Positions 1 to 10,420 of a stretch of DNA of 64,000 bases are shown here, one piece after another. Below the pieces are notes generated by a model that had not been told where the DNA came from, searched no databases, and was given only the letters and a program-made list of their open reading frames with translations. The translations under genes were made by a program, and so were the position numbers. The DNA lies in contig JAKQEM010000039.1 of NCBI GenBank assembly GCA_029558515.1, forward strand, positions 34,412 to 98,411, read 5' to 3'. This DNA comes from a bacterium (GTDB lineage: Bacteria; Patescibacteriota; Gracilibacteria; Peribacterales; Peribacteraceae). Each line of letters starts with the position of its first letter. Positions within the stretch are counted from its first letter, which is position 1.

Positions 1-21
1 CCTCACTCCACTCTTCCGCTG

Positions 22-903
22 ATGCGCCTCCTCTCCCGCTGTTCCCGGCTTCGTTGCGCGCCGCTCCTCAGTCTCTCCGTCCTGTTCCTCACTCTGTCCT
101 TCCTGCTCCTTTCCGCACATGCGCAGGCAGTGGCATCCATGCGGAGAACGGGTTTGCCGGCTGCTCTGCGTCTGCGACAGATCGAGGCGCGCGCGTCGGT
201 CCTACGGGAACAGAATGATGCGGCGGAACTGCAAGCGGCGCTTCGTACCGGCACGGAAGAGGAGATTTTGCGCATCAGCGTTCTTCCGGATGAGCCCGCT
301 CTCGATCGGTTGTTGGCTACTCTCGATCTTGTCTTCTCACATCTGCAGGACCTTGCGGTGCTGCGGGAGTTTCCCACCGTGACCGTCGGTGAGGCGCGGG
401 AACGCTCCGCCGGGGGGAGCGAGTGGCAATCGGTGCCCGTGACGTTCACCGTGGCGGCGACGGAGGAGGGGGTGGACATCCTGTTTGCCTTCCTGCGCAC
501 GGCGGGGATGCTCACCGTGAGCGATTTACTCTCTCCAGAAGACATCAGCCGACTGCTCACCCTCACCGAGGACCAGAATCCCGCGGCGATCACCGCGCTG
601 GAAGAGTTCCTCTCCGTCGATCTTCTGCGGTTTGCGGTCAGCCCCCGTCCGTATCAGGATCAGTTGCTGGGAGCCCTTTCCGCGCCGCTCTTCGCGCAGG
701 AACTGACCGCGATGCTGGATCTGCCTTCCCGACGCAGCGGCCTCGCCCTCCTCCACGATCTGGCACCCGCGCTGCGTGAACGACATTTGTGGCCCGTGCG
801 GTTTCTCTCCGTCGCGGATGCGCGCATGGAGGGCGTGAGTGATCCTTGGATGACAGCATCCTTCACACTGGAAGCTGCGGGACGCACGCCGCATCAGCGG
901 TGA
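22..903 (+). CDS. secreted/membrane-anchored hypothetical protein (N-terminal hydrophobic segment)
   Basis: Long ORF with signal-like N-terminus RLLSRCSRLRCAPLLSLSVLFLTLSFLLLSAHAQA; precedes infC. Confidence 0.6.
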   Translation: MRLLSRCSRLRCAPLLSLSVLFLTLSFLLLSAHAQAVASMRRTGLPAALRLRQIEARASVLREQNDAAELQAALRTGTEEEILRISVLPDEPALDRLLATLDLVFSHLQDLAVLREFPTVTVGEARERSAGGSEWQSVPVTFTVAATEEGVDILFAFLRTAGMLTVSDLLSPEDISRLLTLTEDQNPAAITALEEFLSVDLLRFAVSPRPYQDQLLGALSAPLFAQELTAMLDLPSRRSGLALLHDLAPALRERHLWPVRFLSVADARMEGVSDPWMTASFTLEAAGRTPHQR

Positions 904-1032
904 TTGCGCCGGAACACTTGACCATCTCGTCTCTATTTCGTAGATTCTTCGTACACACTCTTTCCCCACTCTCCCCTGCGTCAGCGCCATTCTCACGGTC
1001 GACCTGTCAAAACGCTTGAGAAGCGTCCGCGC

Positions 1033-1524
1033 ATGAACGCGCAGATCACCGCTCCGGTCGTGCTTCTCGTCGCCGATGACGGCACGGCTGAGACGCTTTC
1101 CATTGCCGATGCCATTGCGCGTGCGCAGGCGGCTGAGTCCGATCTCATCGAAGTCTCTCCCAAGGCGGAGCCTCCCGTGGTGAAGATCAGCGATTTCGGA
1201 CACTACCTCTATCAACTGCAGAAGAAGGACAAGAAGCAGAAGGCGCATAGCAAGCAGAGCGAAACGAAGATGCTGCGATTTGGTTTTCGCACGGAGAAGC
1301 ATGACTTGGATCGTCTGGCCGATCGCGCTCGGGAATTCCTCGCGGAGCGCCACATGGTCAAATTTTCCGTGCGACTCCGGGGCCGAGAACTCACCAACAA
1401 GGAGTATGCCGTCCAGAAGCTGAAGACTCTCATTACGAGCCTGAGTGATGTCGCGGAAGTGGAGATGGATGTTCGGATGCAGGGCAATCAGTTCATCGCG
1501 GTGGTACGGCCGACGGGGAAGTAG
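1033..1524 (+). CDS. infC: translation initiation factor IF-3
   Basis: IF-3-like sequence (DLIEVSPKAEPPVVKISDFGHYLYQLQKK...KFSVRLRGRE); followed by L35 and L20 as in the canonical operon. Confidence 0.95.
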   Translation: MNAQITAPVVLLVADDGTAETLSIADAIARAQAAESDLIEVSPKAEPPVVKISDFGHYLYQLQKKDKKQKAHSKQSETKMLRFGFRTEKHDLDRLADRAREFLAERHMVKFSVRLRGRELTNKEYAVQKLKTLITSLSDVAEVEMDVRMQGNQFIAVVRPTGK

Positions 1525-1562
1525 GGGGTAGGTTGTAGGCGGTAGGGAGTAGGGGGTAGACA
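1521..1562. repeat. heptad tandem repeat (GTAGGNN type)
   Basis: GTAGGGG GTAGGTT GTAGGCG GTAGGGA GTAGGGG; includes the infC stop codon. Confidence 0.85.
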
Positions 1563-1643
1563 GGTCGATTGGGTGCGGGCAGGAGGGGCATTGGTCATTT
1601 TCCCTTTGCATCCTTCCTTCTTTTCCCTATACTCCCGGCCCAC

Positions 1644-1838
1644 ATGGGCAAACTGAAGTCCCACAGCGGCGCAAAGAAGCGAGTCCGGCTCACCGGATCG
1701 GGTAAAATGGCGATCAAACGGCATGGGCGCAGCCATCTTCTGCAGCAGAAGAGCAAACGCCAGAAGCGTCTCAATCGCACCGTTCTGGTGCATCCCACCA
1801 ATCAGAAGACCTTGAAATCCCTCTTGCCTCACCTCTGA
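1644..1838 (+). CDS. rpmI: 50S ribosomal protein L35
   Basis: MGKLKSHSGAKKRVRLTGSGKMAIKRHGRSHLL; ATG at 1644 internal to ORF 1569..1838. Confidence 0.93.
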   Translation: MGKLKSHSGAKKRVRLTGSGKMAIKRHGRSHLLQQKSKRQKRLNRTVLVHPTNQKTLKSLLPHL

Positions 1839-1839
1839 T

Positions 1840-2187
1840 ATGCGTGTCAAACGCGGCATCGTCCGACATCGCAGGCACAAGAAGATTCGTTCCCTCGCCA
1901 AGGGGTATCAGGGTCTGGGGCACACCACCTTCGTCAAAGCCAAGGAGCGCCTCATCAAGGCCGGACAGCATGCGTACCGCGATCGCAAGAAGAAGAAGCG
2001 CACGTTCCGTTCCCTCTGGATCATCCGTCTGAATGCGTCGTTGCGGGAATCTGGCACCAAGTACTCCGTCTTCATCGATCAGCTCCATAAGAAGGGCATC
2101 CAGCTGGACCGCAAGACGCTCTCCGAGATGGCCATCCACGAGCCGGAGGCGTTCAAGAAGATTGTGGAGAGCGTGCAAGGCAAATAA
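1840..2187 (+). CDS. rplT: 50S ribosomal protein L20
   Basis: MRVKRGIVRHRRHKKIRSLAKGYQG...; canonical operon position. Confidence 0.95.
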   Translation: MRVKRGIVRHRRHKKIRSLAKGYQGLGHTTFVKAKERLIKAGQHAYRDRKKKKRTFRSLWIIRLNASLRESGTKYSVFIDQLHKKGIQLDRKTLSEMAIHEPEAFKKIVESVQGK

Positions 2188-2200
2188 TGTATTTGCATGT

Positions 2201-2632
2201 ATGGAATCATTAGATGATGCATATGAATTGGGCGACATTGATGCTTTCGTATCGGAATTCGAGGAGGGGTGTGGCAATGTGCCGTTGAATATCAAAAGGC
2301 TTCTTTGTCTGGCAGGAGAGATCAATGAAGGCTGTTCACAGATGCTATTGAAAATCACAAGGCGAGAGGCTGTTCTGCAGTCGGGGAAACTATTTATGAG
2401 TCTGATTGATCGATTTGCGCTGGCAGTAGATCACTTGATCGAAAACCGTGGCGGGGAAATGGATGAGCCAAGTGTGCGGAAGCTTCGGAAGTATTCATCG
2501 CATTGTTTGGAGCGTGCGGATCAATGTATGTCGCATTATCACGATTGGCTGCAAGCCGATCGGCAGTTGGATTGCATACAATCTGAAATAGCACGGCGAT
2601 GGGCAGACAAAGGATGGAATGATGAAGGCTGA
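2201..2632 (+). CDS. hypothetical protein
   Basis: ATG at 2201 in ORF 2033..2632; AT-richer than surroundings; no recognised family. Confidence 0.5.
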   Translation: MESLDDAYELGDIDAFVSEFEEGCGNVPLNIKRLLCLAGEINEGCSQMLLKITRREAVLQSGKLFMSLIDRFALAVDHLIENRGGEMDEPSVRKLRKYSSHCLERADQCMSHYHDWLQADRQLDCIQSEIARRWADKGWNDEG

Positions 2633-2673
2633 GAAATCAATAATGAGATAGAAGGATGCGGAACAAGGCAAGG

Positions 2674-3504
2674 TCAATGCAGCAATGCTCGGATCTCCCC
2701 CATCCGCTCCTTCGCAGCTTTCTCCCCTGCATCCATAAAAGCTGTGGCTTTATCGAAGCGGAAGACGGCGGCAGGCATCACGGGGGTGATGAGGAGATCG
2801 CAGGCGGCCCGGCTCTTCTCCAGTTCTTCATACCCGCGGGAGAGGAATTCCTTCCAGGGCTTTGGCAGCACTTTTTCCAGCGCGAGGTAGCGGGGGTTGG
2901 TGTCGGTGCCGATGACGATATCCGGATGCAGGTGCTCGCGCAGGGTGCGGGCGGGGATGGAGCCGAAGTGCACCAAATCGACGTACTGGACACCGTCGAT
3001 CTCCATGGGCGAGAAGAGGACGGGGATGGCGCTCGTTGCCAGCAGCGCGTCCATCAGCCGCGTCTTTGGCGGGAATACGTGGAGCGTGGCGTTTCGTAAG
3101 ATTTCTTCGGTGAAGTCCGGACGGCGCAGGATGCCGGTCCAGTCGATGGGCTTTGTGAGTTGTGCAGCCACGCAGAGAAAGGGAATGCGGCAGTCTCCGA
3201 TGCGTGCGTCGCCCAGAGTCGCACCGAGGATCGCTTCCAGATTCTGACGCAGGAGCCCGCCGTGCAGTCCGCCGCTGAGAGGTGCATCGCTCAGGCGCGC
3301 GGCGTTCCGCAGTGTCAGCGAGGCGCAGAGATCATCAAAGATCTCCGTCGTGCCCGTGAAGGCGTACAGCGCCCCCACGATCGCTCCCATACTACTCCCC
3401 GCTATGCAGTCGGGCCGGATGCCTTCGAGCTCCAACACGTGTAGTACACCTGCATTCGTGATGCCGTATGCGGCGCCGCCGGAGAGGACGAGACCGAGGG
3501 TCAT
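2674..3504 (-). CDS. patatin-like phospholipase family protein
   Basis: GLVLSGGAAYG oxyanion loop, GSSMG (GXSXG) nucleophile motif. Confidence 0.85.
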   Translation of the reverse strand: MTLGLVLSGGAAYGITNAGVLHVLELEGIRPDCIAGSSMGAIVGALYAFTGTTEIFDDLCASLTLRNAARLSDAPLSGGLHGGLLRQNLEAILGATLGDARIGDCRIPFLCVAAQLTKPIDWTGILRRPDFTEEILRNATLHVFPPKTRLMDALLATSAIPVLFSPMEIDGVQYVDLVHFGSIPARTLREHLHPDIVIGTDTNPRYLALEKVLPKPWKEFLSRGYEELEKSRAACDLLITPVMPAAVFRFDKATAFMDAGEKAAKERMGEIRALLH

Positions 3505-4131
3505 GTTCCCTGCGCCTGGATGCTTGCCTTCACCCGCATGGTGCCCACGATGGCGCCGCGCTCGGATTCATCCAGTTTCATCTTGATGTACTTCACCGTT
3601 TCCTGCAGATCGGGGATCATTTTGTGTTCCAACGCATTCACGCGACGGCGGGTAGTTTCCAGTTCGATCGCCATGTTTTCGGCTTGTTTCTCGATCTGCG
3701 CCAGTTCGATGAGGAGCGGAAACACGCGCTCGAAGGCTTCCACGGATTCATCGAGCAGTGCGTTGGTCATGGAGAAACCGTACGCGCGGCCCGTGCGTTC
3801 TCGCTGCAGCGAGAAAAGAGGGATGCGCACGCTCATGACGGTCTTGGTGTCCACGGTCAGGCGGGTGACGGCGCGGGGGCTTCCGAGTGCGTTGTCCATC
3901 TCCGCGTCACTCATCCATGCCGATGCGTGCAGGAACGATCGGAACGCTCCGCTCAATTCATCTTCCACATTCCGGCGCACTGCCTTTGCCCGGCGGACGA
4001 TCTGCAAAAATTGCTTCATGAGGCCGTCTTGCTTGTCCTTGAGCAGCTTGTGTCCGCGCTGCGCGCTCTTCGCGCGACGTTTGAGATCCATCAGTGACAT
4101 TCTCGTCGGATTGACGCGGAGGAGAGCCATA
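3501..4131 (-). CDS. atpD: V-type ATP synthase subunit D
   Basis: MALLRVNPTRMSLMDLKRRAKSAQRGHKLLKDKQDGLM...ALEHKMIPDLQETVKYIKMKLDE; in ATPase operon. Confidence 0.92.
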
Positions 4132-4134
4132 GTC

Positions 4135-4905
4135 TTAGTTGGAGACGAAGGGAACCGGTCGCTCCCTGTCGTACAGGAGCGTGAGACTGATGAGATACAG
4201 CGTGCCTGCGATCGCACTTGCCAGGCTGCCGAGGATATCCGCGAGTACCGCGAGCGCAGAGGAGGCGGATCCAAGGAGGGCTTGGGAAGCGAGTATGAGG
4301 AGTTGTGCCGGGACGTAGAGCAGAAGAACGAGTACTGCAAGTTGCAGCAGGATTGGCCAAAAACGTTTGCGAATCATCTGACTGCTCTTGCGCAGGGCGG
4401 GTCGGTAGGCGATGGCTTCCTGGAGAATGAGTACGGGAGAGAAGGCCGTGCGGACGAGGGAGGCGATCATTGCCAAGAGCGGAATCAAGAGGATCAGGAG
4501 CCAGGGCAGGATGGTGGCGGGAGATTCCTGCGTCGGTGCAGTCAGCACTGCGGGGGCAAGTTGCCAGATGATGCCGACAATGGGCAGGAGGAAGAGGATG
4601 CCCCAGAGAAGCGCGATGATGCCGCGCAGGATGCTCGTCAGGAGATACGGCAGGAAGAAGGGCGCCGCCTGCGCGAACACGGCGCGCAGCGACGTGCGCG
4701 TGCGTCCGGCCTTGGCTTGCAGCAACCGTTTCGCGATGAGCAGCACGCACGTGGATCCCCAGACGGTCACGACATTCAAAGCGATACTCAAGAGCAGCAG
4801 GACCAGATTGGATTCCGTGCTCTGCGCCCGGAAGTAGGGCAGCGCATCCTCCATGCGCGGAATCTGTGCAAGGAGGAGCATCGGCAGGAAGAGAAAGAAT
4901 CCCAT
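4135..4905 (-). CDS. multi-pass membrane protein embedded in the V-ATPase operon
   Basis: Several hydrophobic segments; frame remains open upstream toward the atpB stop, so the start is uncertain. Confidence 0.6.
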   Translation of the reverse strand: MGFFLFLPMLLLAQIPRMEDALPYFRAQSTESNLVLLLLSIALNVVTVWGSTCVLLIAKRLLQAKAGRTRTSLRAVFAQAAPFFLPYLLTSILRGIIALLWGILFLLPIVGIIWQLAPAVLTAPTQESPATILPWLLILLIPLLAMIASLVRTAFSPVLILQEAIAYRPALRKSSQMIRKRFWPILLQLAVLVLLLYVPAQLLILASQALLGSASSALAVLADILGSLASAIAGTLYLISLTLLYDRERPVPFVSN

Positions 4906-4981
4906 GACCGAGAGTGCGGCAGGTTGCTTGCGCAGGAAGGTCCAGGATTCGCCGATGATGGTGGGGACGGCGCGGGGTATG

Positions 4982-6436
4982 TCAGGCGGAGGTAGGAAGG
5001 TATTTTTCGATGTATGCCGGCTTCACCCGTTTCAGTTCGCTCCGCGGCAGTTCCGCGAGCAGGTTCCAACCGATGGCGAGTGAGTCGAAGATGGAGCGGT
5101 TTTCACGTTCGCCCTGCGCGATGAATTCGCGCTCAAAACGATCGGCGAACTTCAGGTAGGCGCGATCGGTGTCATTCAGCGAGCTCTCGCCGAGGATAAC
5201 GGCCAGTTCGCGGATTTCCGTCCCGCGTGCGTAGGCGGAAGTGAGCTGTGCGTCCATGCCGCTGTGGTCCTCGCGCGTGATGCCTTCTCCCTGGGCCTTG
5301 CCCTTCAGGCGCGAGAGCGATCCCATCGGGATGACGGGCGGGATCATGCCGCGTTGGAAGAGGCCGCGATCCAGACGGATCTGTCCTTCCGTGATGTAGC
5401 CGGTTAAGTCGGGGATCGGGTGCGTAACATCGTCTTCCGGCATCGTGAGGATGGGGATTTGCGTGATGGAGCCCTTCTTGCCTCGGATGCGTCCCGCGCG
5501 TTCGTACAGGGTGGCAAGATCAGTGTAGAGGTAGCCGGGGTAGCCGCGGCGTCCCGGGACTTCCTTGCGGGCGGCGGAGACTTCGCGCAGCGCTTCGCAG
5601 TAGTTGGTCATGTCCGTGAGAATGACGGTGACGTGATAATCGAGTTCGAAGGCCAGATATTCGGCGGCGGTAAGGGCGAGGCGCGGCGTGGCGATGCGTT
5701 CGACCACCGGGTTGTCGGCTGTGTTCAGGAAGAGCACCGCGCGCGAGAGTGCGCCCGTGCGTTCAAATTCCTTCTTGAAGTACTGCGCCTCTTCGAAGGT
5801 GATGCCCATGGCGCCGAAGACGACGGCGAATTTTCCTTCTTGGGGATTGGGGACTTGGGATTGGGGATTGGAAGTGGAGCCATTGGAATCTGGTTCGCTT
5901 CCTCGTTCGACTTCCTCTTTGGTCAGCACTCGGGCTTGGCGTGCGATCTGCGCTGCGAGGGAAGCGTGCGGCAATCCGGCGCCGGAGAAGATCGGGAGTT
6001 TTTGCCCCCGGACCAGCGTGTTGAGCACATCGATCGTCGAGATGCCTGTTTGAATGAAATCCTCCGGGAAATCTCTGGTGAAAGGATTGATCGGAGCACC
6101 GTTGATGTCGAGTTTCCTATCGGGAACGATGGCGGGTCCGCCGTCGATGGGTGTTCCCGATCCGGAGAACATGCGGCCGAGCATATCTTTGGAGACGGGC
6201 AGTTCGAAGGAGCGACCGAGGAAACGCACCTTGGTGCCGTCCGTTGTGATGCCCTGCGTGGATTCAAAGAGCTGGACGACAGCCAGTCCTTTGCGGGATT
6301 CCAGCACTTTGCCCAAACGCTGCTCGCCGGAGGACAGTTCCACGGAACAGAGCTCGTCGTAAGCGACGCCTTCCACGCCCTCGACGACGAGGAGCGGGCC
6401 GGCGATATCTCGGATGGTCTTGTAGGCGGTGGACAT
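4982..6436 (-). CDS. atpB: V-type ATP synthase subunit B
   Basis: Subunit B motifs ([45 protein letters not shown]); in-frame [10 protein letters not shown] insertion. Confidence 0.95.
   Translation of the reverse strand: MSTAYKTIRDIAGPLLVVEGVEGVAYDELCSVELSSGEQRLGKVLESRKGLAVVQLFESTQGITTDGTKVRFLGRSFELPVSKDMLGRMFSGSGTPIDGGPAIVPDRKLDINGAPINPFTRDFPEDFIQTGISTIDVLNTLVRGQKLPIFSGAGLPHASLAAQIARQARVLTKEEVERGSEPDSNGSTSNPQSQVPNPQEGKFAVVFGAMGITFEEAQYFKKEFERTGALSRAVLFLNTADNPVVERIATPRLALTAAEYLAFELDYHVTVILTDMTNYCEALREVSAARKEVPGRRGYPGYLYTDLATLYERAGRIRGKKGSITQIPILTMPEDDVTHPIPDLTGYITEGQIRLDRGLFQRGMIPPVIPMGSLSRLKGKAQGEGITREDHSGMDAQLTSAYARGTEIRELAVILGESSLNDTDRAYLKFADRFEREFIAQGERENRSIFDSLAIGWNLLAELPRSELKRVKPAYIEKYLPTSA
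5840..5871. repeat. heptad repeat (GGGGATT type) inside atpB
   Basis: TTGGGGATTGGGGACTTGGGATTGGGGATTGG. Confidence 0.9.
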
Positions 6437-6439
6437 GGG

Positions 6440-6532
6440 AGGGGTTGGGGATTAGGGGTTGGGGATTGGGGATTGGGGATTGGGGATTCGGGATTCGGAC
6501 TTCGGGACTCATAACTCATAACTCATCACTCA
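6440..6532. repeat. composite heptad array (GGGGATT + ACTCATA) between atpA and atpB
   Basis: GGGGTTGGGGATTAGGGGTTGGGGATT...TTCGGACTTCGGGACTCATAACTCATAACTCATCACT. Confidence 0.95.
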
Positions 6533-8308
6533 CGCACCCGTGCGCAGGGTTTCGATCTGGGTGCGAATCGTCGCATCAAGCGTATCGAAGTCGTTCATGT
6601 TTTCTTCCGGAATCAGGTGCGCTTGGGTGATCTGTTCTTTGACGGTGAGTGCGCGGAGTTTGTGCATATCGAAGTCCTCCGCTTCCACTACGGGCAGCGC
6701 GTGATCGAAGAACGTGAGGATGGTACGCAGCAGACGGTGCTGTTTCTTCAACGAGGTATATGCGTCGATGGGATCGTAGGCGTTCTGGAAGAGGAAGTCT
6801 TCGCGAATCATGCGCGCCGTTTCCAGGGTGAGCTGTTCCCGGGGCGAGAGGGCATCGGTGCCCACAAGGCGGACGATTTCCTCCAAGCGGCTCTCTTCCT
6901 GCAGAATCTTCATGGCGCGTTCGCGGTTTTCCACAAATTCCTCCGCGACGGATCGGCCGAAGTAGTCGGCGAGGTTATCGGCGTAGAGCGTGTAGCTCTG
7001 CAGCCAATTGATGGCGGGGAAGTGGCGGCGGTACGCGAGTTTGGCATCCAGCGCCCAGAAGACTTTGGTGACGCGCAGCGTGTTCTGCGTGACCGGTTCG
7101 GAGAAGTCTCCTCCCGGGGGTGACACCGCGCCGATGACGGTGAGCGATCCTTTGCGTTTATCACCACCCAGACAGTCGACGGTGCCTGCACGTTCGTAGA
7201 AGCCCGCCGTGCGGGAACCGAGGTAGGCGGGGTAGCCTTCCTCACCGGGCATCTCTTCCAGACGGCCGGAAATTTCGCGCATTGCTTCGGCCCATCGGGA
7301 GGTGGAATCGGCCATGAGCGCCACGTCGTATCCCATGTCGCGGTAGTACTCGGCGATGGTTATCCCCGTATAGACGCTCGCTTCGCGGGCGGCTACCGGC
7401 ATGTTGCTGGTGTTGGCGATGAGAACGGTACGTTTCATGAGTGGTTCGCCGGAATGCGGATCGATGAGGTGCGGGAATTCTTTCAGCACCTCCGTCATCT
7501 CGTTGCCGCGCTCGCCGCAGCCGATGTAGACGATCACCTGCGCGTCGCAGTACTTGGCCAAGCTTTGCTGGGTGACGGTCTTGCCTGCGCCGAAGGGGCC
7601 CGGAATGGCGCCGGCACCGCCTTTGGCGATGGGGAAAAGGGTATCGAGGATGCGCATGCCGGTGACGAGCGGTGTCGTCGGGATGCCCTTGGCGGAGACG
7701 GGGCGCGGAATGCGGATGGGCCAGCGCTGGAGCATGGATACGGAAATGGGATGAGGGATTGGGGATTCGGGATTTGGAGTGATCACGGCGATGGTTTCTT
7801 CAATGGTGAATGACCCCTTCCTGATGTCCGTGACGGTTCCCGCGACGCCGGGAGGCACCATGATGCGGTGTTCGATGAGCGTCGTCTCCTGCACCGTTCC
7901 CAGAATATCGCCGCTGACAACGTTTGCACCCTTCTCGACCGACGGGACGAATGTCCATTTTTGCGCGCGGTCGATGGCGGGGACGGAAATGCCGCGGGTA
8001 ATGTACGGGCTTTTGGCCTCTCTCTCGATGAGTGGCAGCGGACGCTGGATGCCGTCGTAGATGGAGGTGAGGAGCCCCGGCGCAAGATCCACCGAAAGCG
8101 TCTGTCCCGTCAGTTCCACGGGTTCCCCGGGTCCGATGCCGGAGGTTTCCTCGTAGACTTGGATGGAAGCCGTATCGCCGTGCAGCTCGATGACTTCGCC
8201 GATGAGGCGCTCTTTGGAGACGCGAACGACTTCGTACATTTTCGCGCTCTTCATGCTGTCTGCGACGACGAGCGGACCGGCGACTTTGATGATGGTGGCG
8301 GTGGGCAT
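6530..8308 (-). CDS. atpA: V-type ATP synthase subunit A
   Basis: Walker [35 protein letters not shown]; in-frame [10 protein letters not shown] segment. Confidence 0.95.
   Translation of the reverse strand: MPTATIIKVAGPLVVADSMKSAKMYEVVRVSKERLIGEVIELHGDTASIQVYEETSGIGPGEPVELTGQTLSVDLAPGLLTSIYDGIQRPLPLIEREAKSPYITRGISVPAIDRAQKWTFVPSVEKGANVVSGDILGTVQETTLIEHRIMVPPGVAGTVTDIRKGSFTIEETIAVITPNPESPIPHPISVSMLQRWPIRIPRPVSAKGIPTTPLVTGMRILDTLFPIAKGGAGAIPGPFGAGKTVTQQSLAKYCDAQVIVYIGCGERGNEMTEVLKEFPHLIDPHSGEPLMKRTVLIANTSNMPVAAREASVYTGITIAEYYRDMGYDVALMADSTSRWAEAMREISGRLEEMPGEEGYPAYLGSRTAGFYERAGTVDCLGGDKRKGSLTVIGAVSPPGGDFSEPVTQNTLRVTKVFWALDAKLAYRRHFPAINWLQSYTLYADNLADYFGRSVAEEFVENRERAMKILQEESRLEEIVRLVGTDALSPREQLTLETARMIREDFLFQNAYDPIDAYTSLKKQHRLLRTILTFFDHALPVVEAEDFDMHKLRALTVKEQITQAHLIPEENMNDFDTLDATIRTQIETLRTGA
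7746..7778. repeat. heptad repeat inside atpA
   Basis: TGGGATGAGGGATTGGGGATTCGGGATTTGGAG. Confidence 0.85.
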
Positions 8309-8346
8309 AGAGAGGTGAGAAAGGTGAGGAAGGGCAGGAAGGGAGG

Positions 8347-8410
8347 AAGGACTAAGGACTAGGGACTAGGGATTCGGACTTCGGGACTCATAACTCATAA
8401 CTCATCACTA
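8347..8410. repeat. composite heptad array between atpF and atpA
   Basis: AAGGACTAAGGACTAGGGACTAGGGATTCGGACTTCGGGACTCATAACTCATAACTCATCACTA. Confidence 0.95.
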
Positions 8411-8758
8411 TCCCAGAATATTGCTACCGATGGCGCGTTCCACGATGGTGCGCAGACGCTCGGGGCCAAAACCCGTAGCGCCGCGATGTGAGGGGAGAGG
8501 AATAATGGCAGGGAGTGCTCCGCGCGCAAGCTTACGCAGGTCGTCGGCCCCGATGCTCTGCAGCAGGTCTTCGGTGACGAAGAGGATGGCGTAGGCATTG
8601 CGCTCGATGCCGTGCTCATCGGTTTGCATGGTGCGCTTCAGGCGGATGAGTGCCTCCAGAGCCTGTGTGCCGTCCTCTACCGGGACTACCTCCGCACCGA
8701 GCAGGGTGAATCCCGCAATGGTATCGCGGGGGCCGATCATGGCGATGCGGTACATCAT
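8408..8758 (-). CDS. atpF: V-type ATP synthase subunit F
   Basis: MYRIAMIGPRDTIAGFTLLGAEVVPV; operon position between C and A. Confidence 0.85.
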   Translation of the reverse strand: MMYRIAMIGPRDTIAGFTLLGAEVVPVEDGTQALEALIRLKRTMQTDEHGIERNAYAILFVTEDLLQSIGADDLRKLARGALPAIIPLPSHRGATGFGPERLRTIVERAIGSNILG

Positions 8759-9759
8759 GAAGAGTAGCGGGTGGCGGAGAGGAAGGGGGGTAAGAGCCGT
8801 TTGATTTCCTGAGGGGAGAGGTCGCTTAGCTTGCCGATGAGGATGGCGCGCAGGAGGGAGAGCTGGTTGAGAGCGACGGCGGCGAATGCGAAGACGGGTT
8901 CGATGGTGAGCGGATGGTTCCAGAGGAGCTCGATGTCTTCCGCGCGGATGGCACTGAGCGCCTGTTCGATGTCCGATCCGGTGATTCCAGGTGCTTCCAG
9001 CCTGTCGGCCAGAGCATAGAAGCCGGAGCGTCGCACGAGTGAGGCGATCGAGCCGTTGATTCCTCTGAGATCTTTCGGATCGATGGTGCCGCCCGGGAGC
9101 ATCTGCGACGCGTCCTTAGAGCCTGCGACGAGGCGCAGAGCGGTACGGATATTGCGCACATCGATGGCATGGCGCACAAAACGCAGGAGAAGAATGCTCC
9201 CGCTGCGCTCCGCCAATCGGAGCGATTTTTCCATTCTGAAGACGGAGACGCGCTCATCGATTTCTGCGGGATCTGACGCTTGCGAGGCGATCATCTCCTG
9301 CACGAATGCCGTTTCCTCCGCGGGGAGGGCGTGCGGGTCACTTTCCAACACGAGTCGTGCCCAGGCATCGGAAGGATGGGCGGTGACGGACGGCGTCGGC
9401 CTGCGGCTCATGTCGGACGTCAGACCCAGCCGTTCCTTCAGGAGCGCGGCGAGCAGCGGGGCATCCCCTTTCCACCAGAGAATATCGAACGGAGCACGCT
9501 TGTGCTCCGGCACCATCGCAGCAACTTCCGTGCGCACCCAGGCACCGAGTGCCGCAATGACATGGTCGGGATTGCGCTGCGATTGATCGAGAAGCTTGGT
9601 GAAGGGAAGGTCCGACAGGATGGTCTGCACTTCTGCGCGATCATGCGCCCCCAGCAGCCGATCGAGATCGGTCTGCGTCAGGAGGGAGAGCTGCAGCACG
9701 CCGGAGCGTCCGTGAGCGAACGCGAAGTGCTGGCCGAGAACGGCGGAAGTGCGGAGCAT
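8755..9759 (-). CDS. atpC: V-type ATP synthase subunit C
   Basis: Size, operon position and V-ATPase C/d-like helical sequence. Confidence 0.8.
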   Translation of the reverse strand: MLRTSAVLGQHFAFAHGRSGVLQLSLLTQTDLDRLLGAHDRAEVQTILSDLPFTKLLDQSQRNPDHVIAALGAWVRTEVAAMVPEHKRAPFDILWWKGDAPLLAALLKERLGLTSDMSRRPTPSVTAHPSDAWARLVLESDPHALPAEETAFVQEMIASQASDPAEIDERVSVFRMEKSLRLAERSGSILLLRFVRHAIDVRNIRTALRLVAGSKDASQMLPGGTIDPKDLRGINGSIASLVRRSGFYALADRLEAPGITGSDIEQALSAIRAEDIELLWNHPLTIEPVFAFAAVALNQLSLLRAILIGKLSDLSPQEIKRLLPPFLSATRYSS

Positions 9760-10325
9760 CAGGAGAGGGGCGGAAAGAGTTGCCCGGCGACGGCGGCTTC
9801 CGTCTGCGGCCGCAGAATATCGTTGACGAGGGTGGCAAACGTGCAGTCGCGTTCCTCCTTTTCCGAAACAAACACGAATCCGCCGGAGGTCTGGAGCGGT
9901 TCACCCGGCGTCAGACGCGCGTTACCTTTGAGCAGATCCGCAAGCAGAGCGGCGTGCGCTTTCGCGGGGCGGATGACGCCCGTTCCATGAATGTGCGCCA
10001 AGAGACCCTGCAGGAGCGGCTTGATCTTCGCGGGGGGCTGTTGCGCCAGTTGCCGCTCGATGTCCGCGTACACATGGTCGAGCAGGGCGCGCTTCGTGGA
10101 GAGCAGGGCGTTGCGACGGTGTACGGTCATGGCCGCTTCTCCTTTCATGTGCATTTGGCGTTTTTTGTCCTCACGTTGTGCATTGATGTCCTGCTTCTTC
10201 TTCACCAGGCGACGATCACTCTCCTCCCGCAGTTGCGAGAGGCGCTTTTGGTGGGCTGTCCGCGCGTCGGCGATCTGCCGGTTTGCGTCGGAGACGATGG
10301 CGTCGAGAATGTCTTGGAGGGCCAT
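9759..10325 (-). CDS. atpE: V-type ATP synthase subunit E
   Basis: Charged coiled-coil N-terminus and position between K and C genes. Confidence 0.8.
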   Translation of the reverse strand: MALQDILDAIVSDANRQIADARTAHQKRLSQLREESDRRLVKKKQDINAQREDKKRQMHMKGEAAMTVHRRNALLSTKRALLDHVYADIERQLAQQPPAKIKPLLQGLLAHIHGTGVIRPAKAHAALLADLLKGNARLTPGEPLQTSGGFVFVSEKEERDCTFATLVNDILRPQTEAAVAGQLFPPLS

Positions 10326-10340
10326 GGGAGAGAGGAGGAC

Positions 10341-10420
10341 GAAGGACTAGGGACGAGGGATTCGGGATTCGGACTTCGGGACTCATAACTCATAACTCAT
10401 AACTTACAACTCATCACTAT
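10341..10420. repeat. composite heptad array between atpK and atpE
   Basis: GGGATTCGGGATTCGGACTTCGGGACTCATAACTCATAACTCATAACTTACAACTCATCACTA. Confidence 0.95.

Noticed and set aside
3520-4995. 491-aa plus-strand ORF antisense to atpD and membrane protein
   Set aside because: Antisense to clear V-ATPase genes; composition artefact of GC-rich DNA. Same reasoning applies to 11121-12251 (+), 21586-22788 (+), 23786-25441 (+), 28191-29438 (+), 42246-43922 (+) and 56717-58132 (-).
6440-10420. CRISPR-like appearance of the spaced repeats at V-ATPase junctions
   Set aside because: Units are tandem 7-mers with no spacers; the three junction copies are kilobases apart and no cas genes are present.
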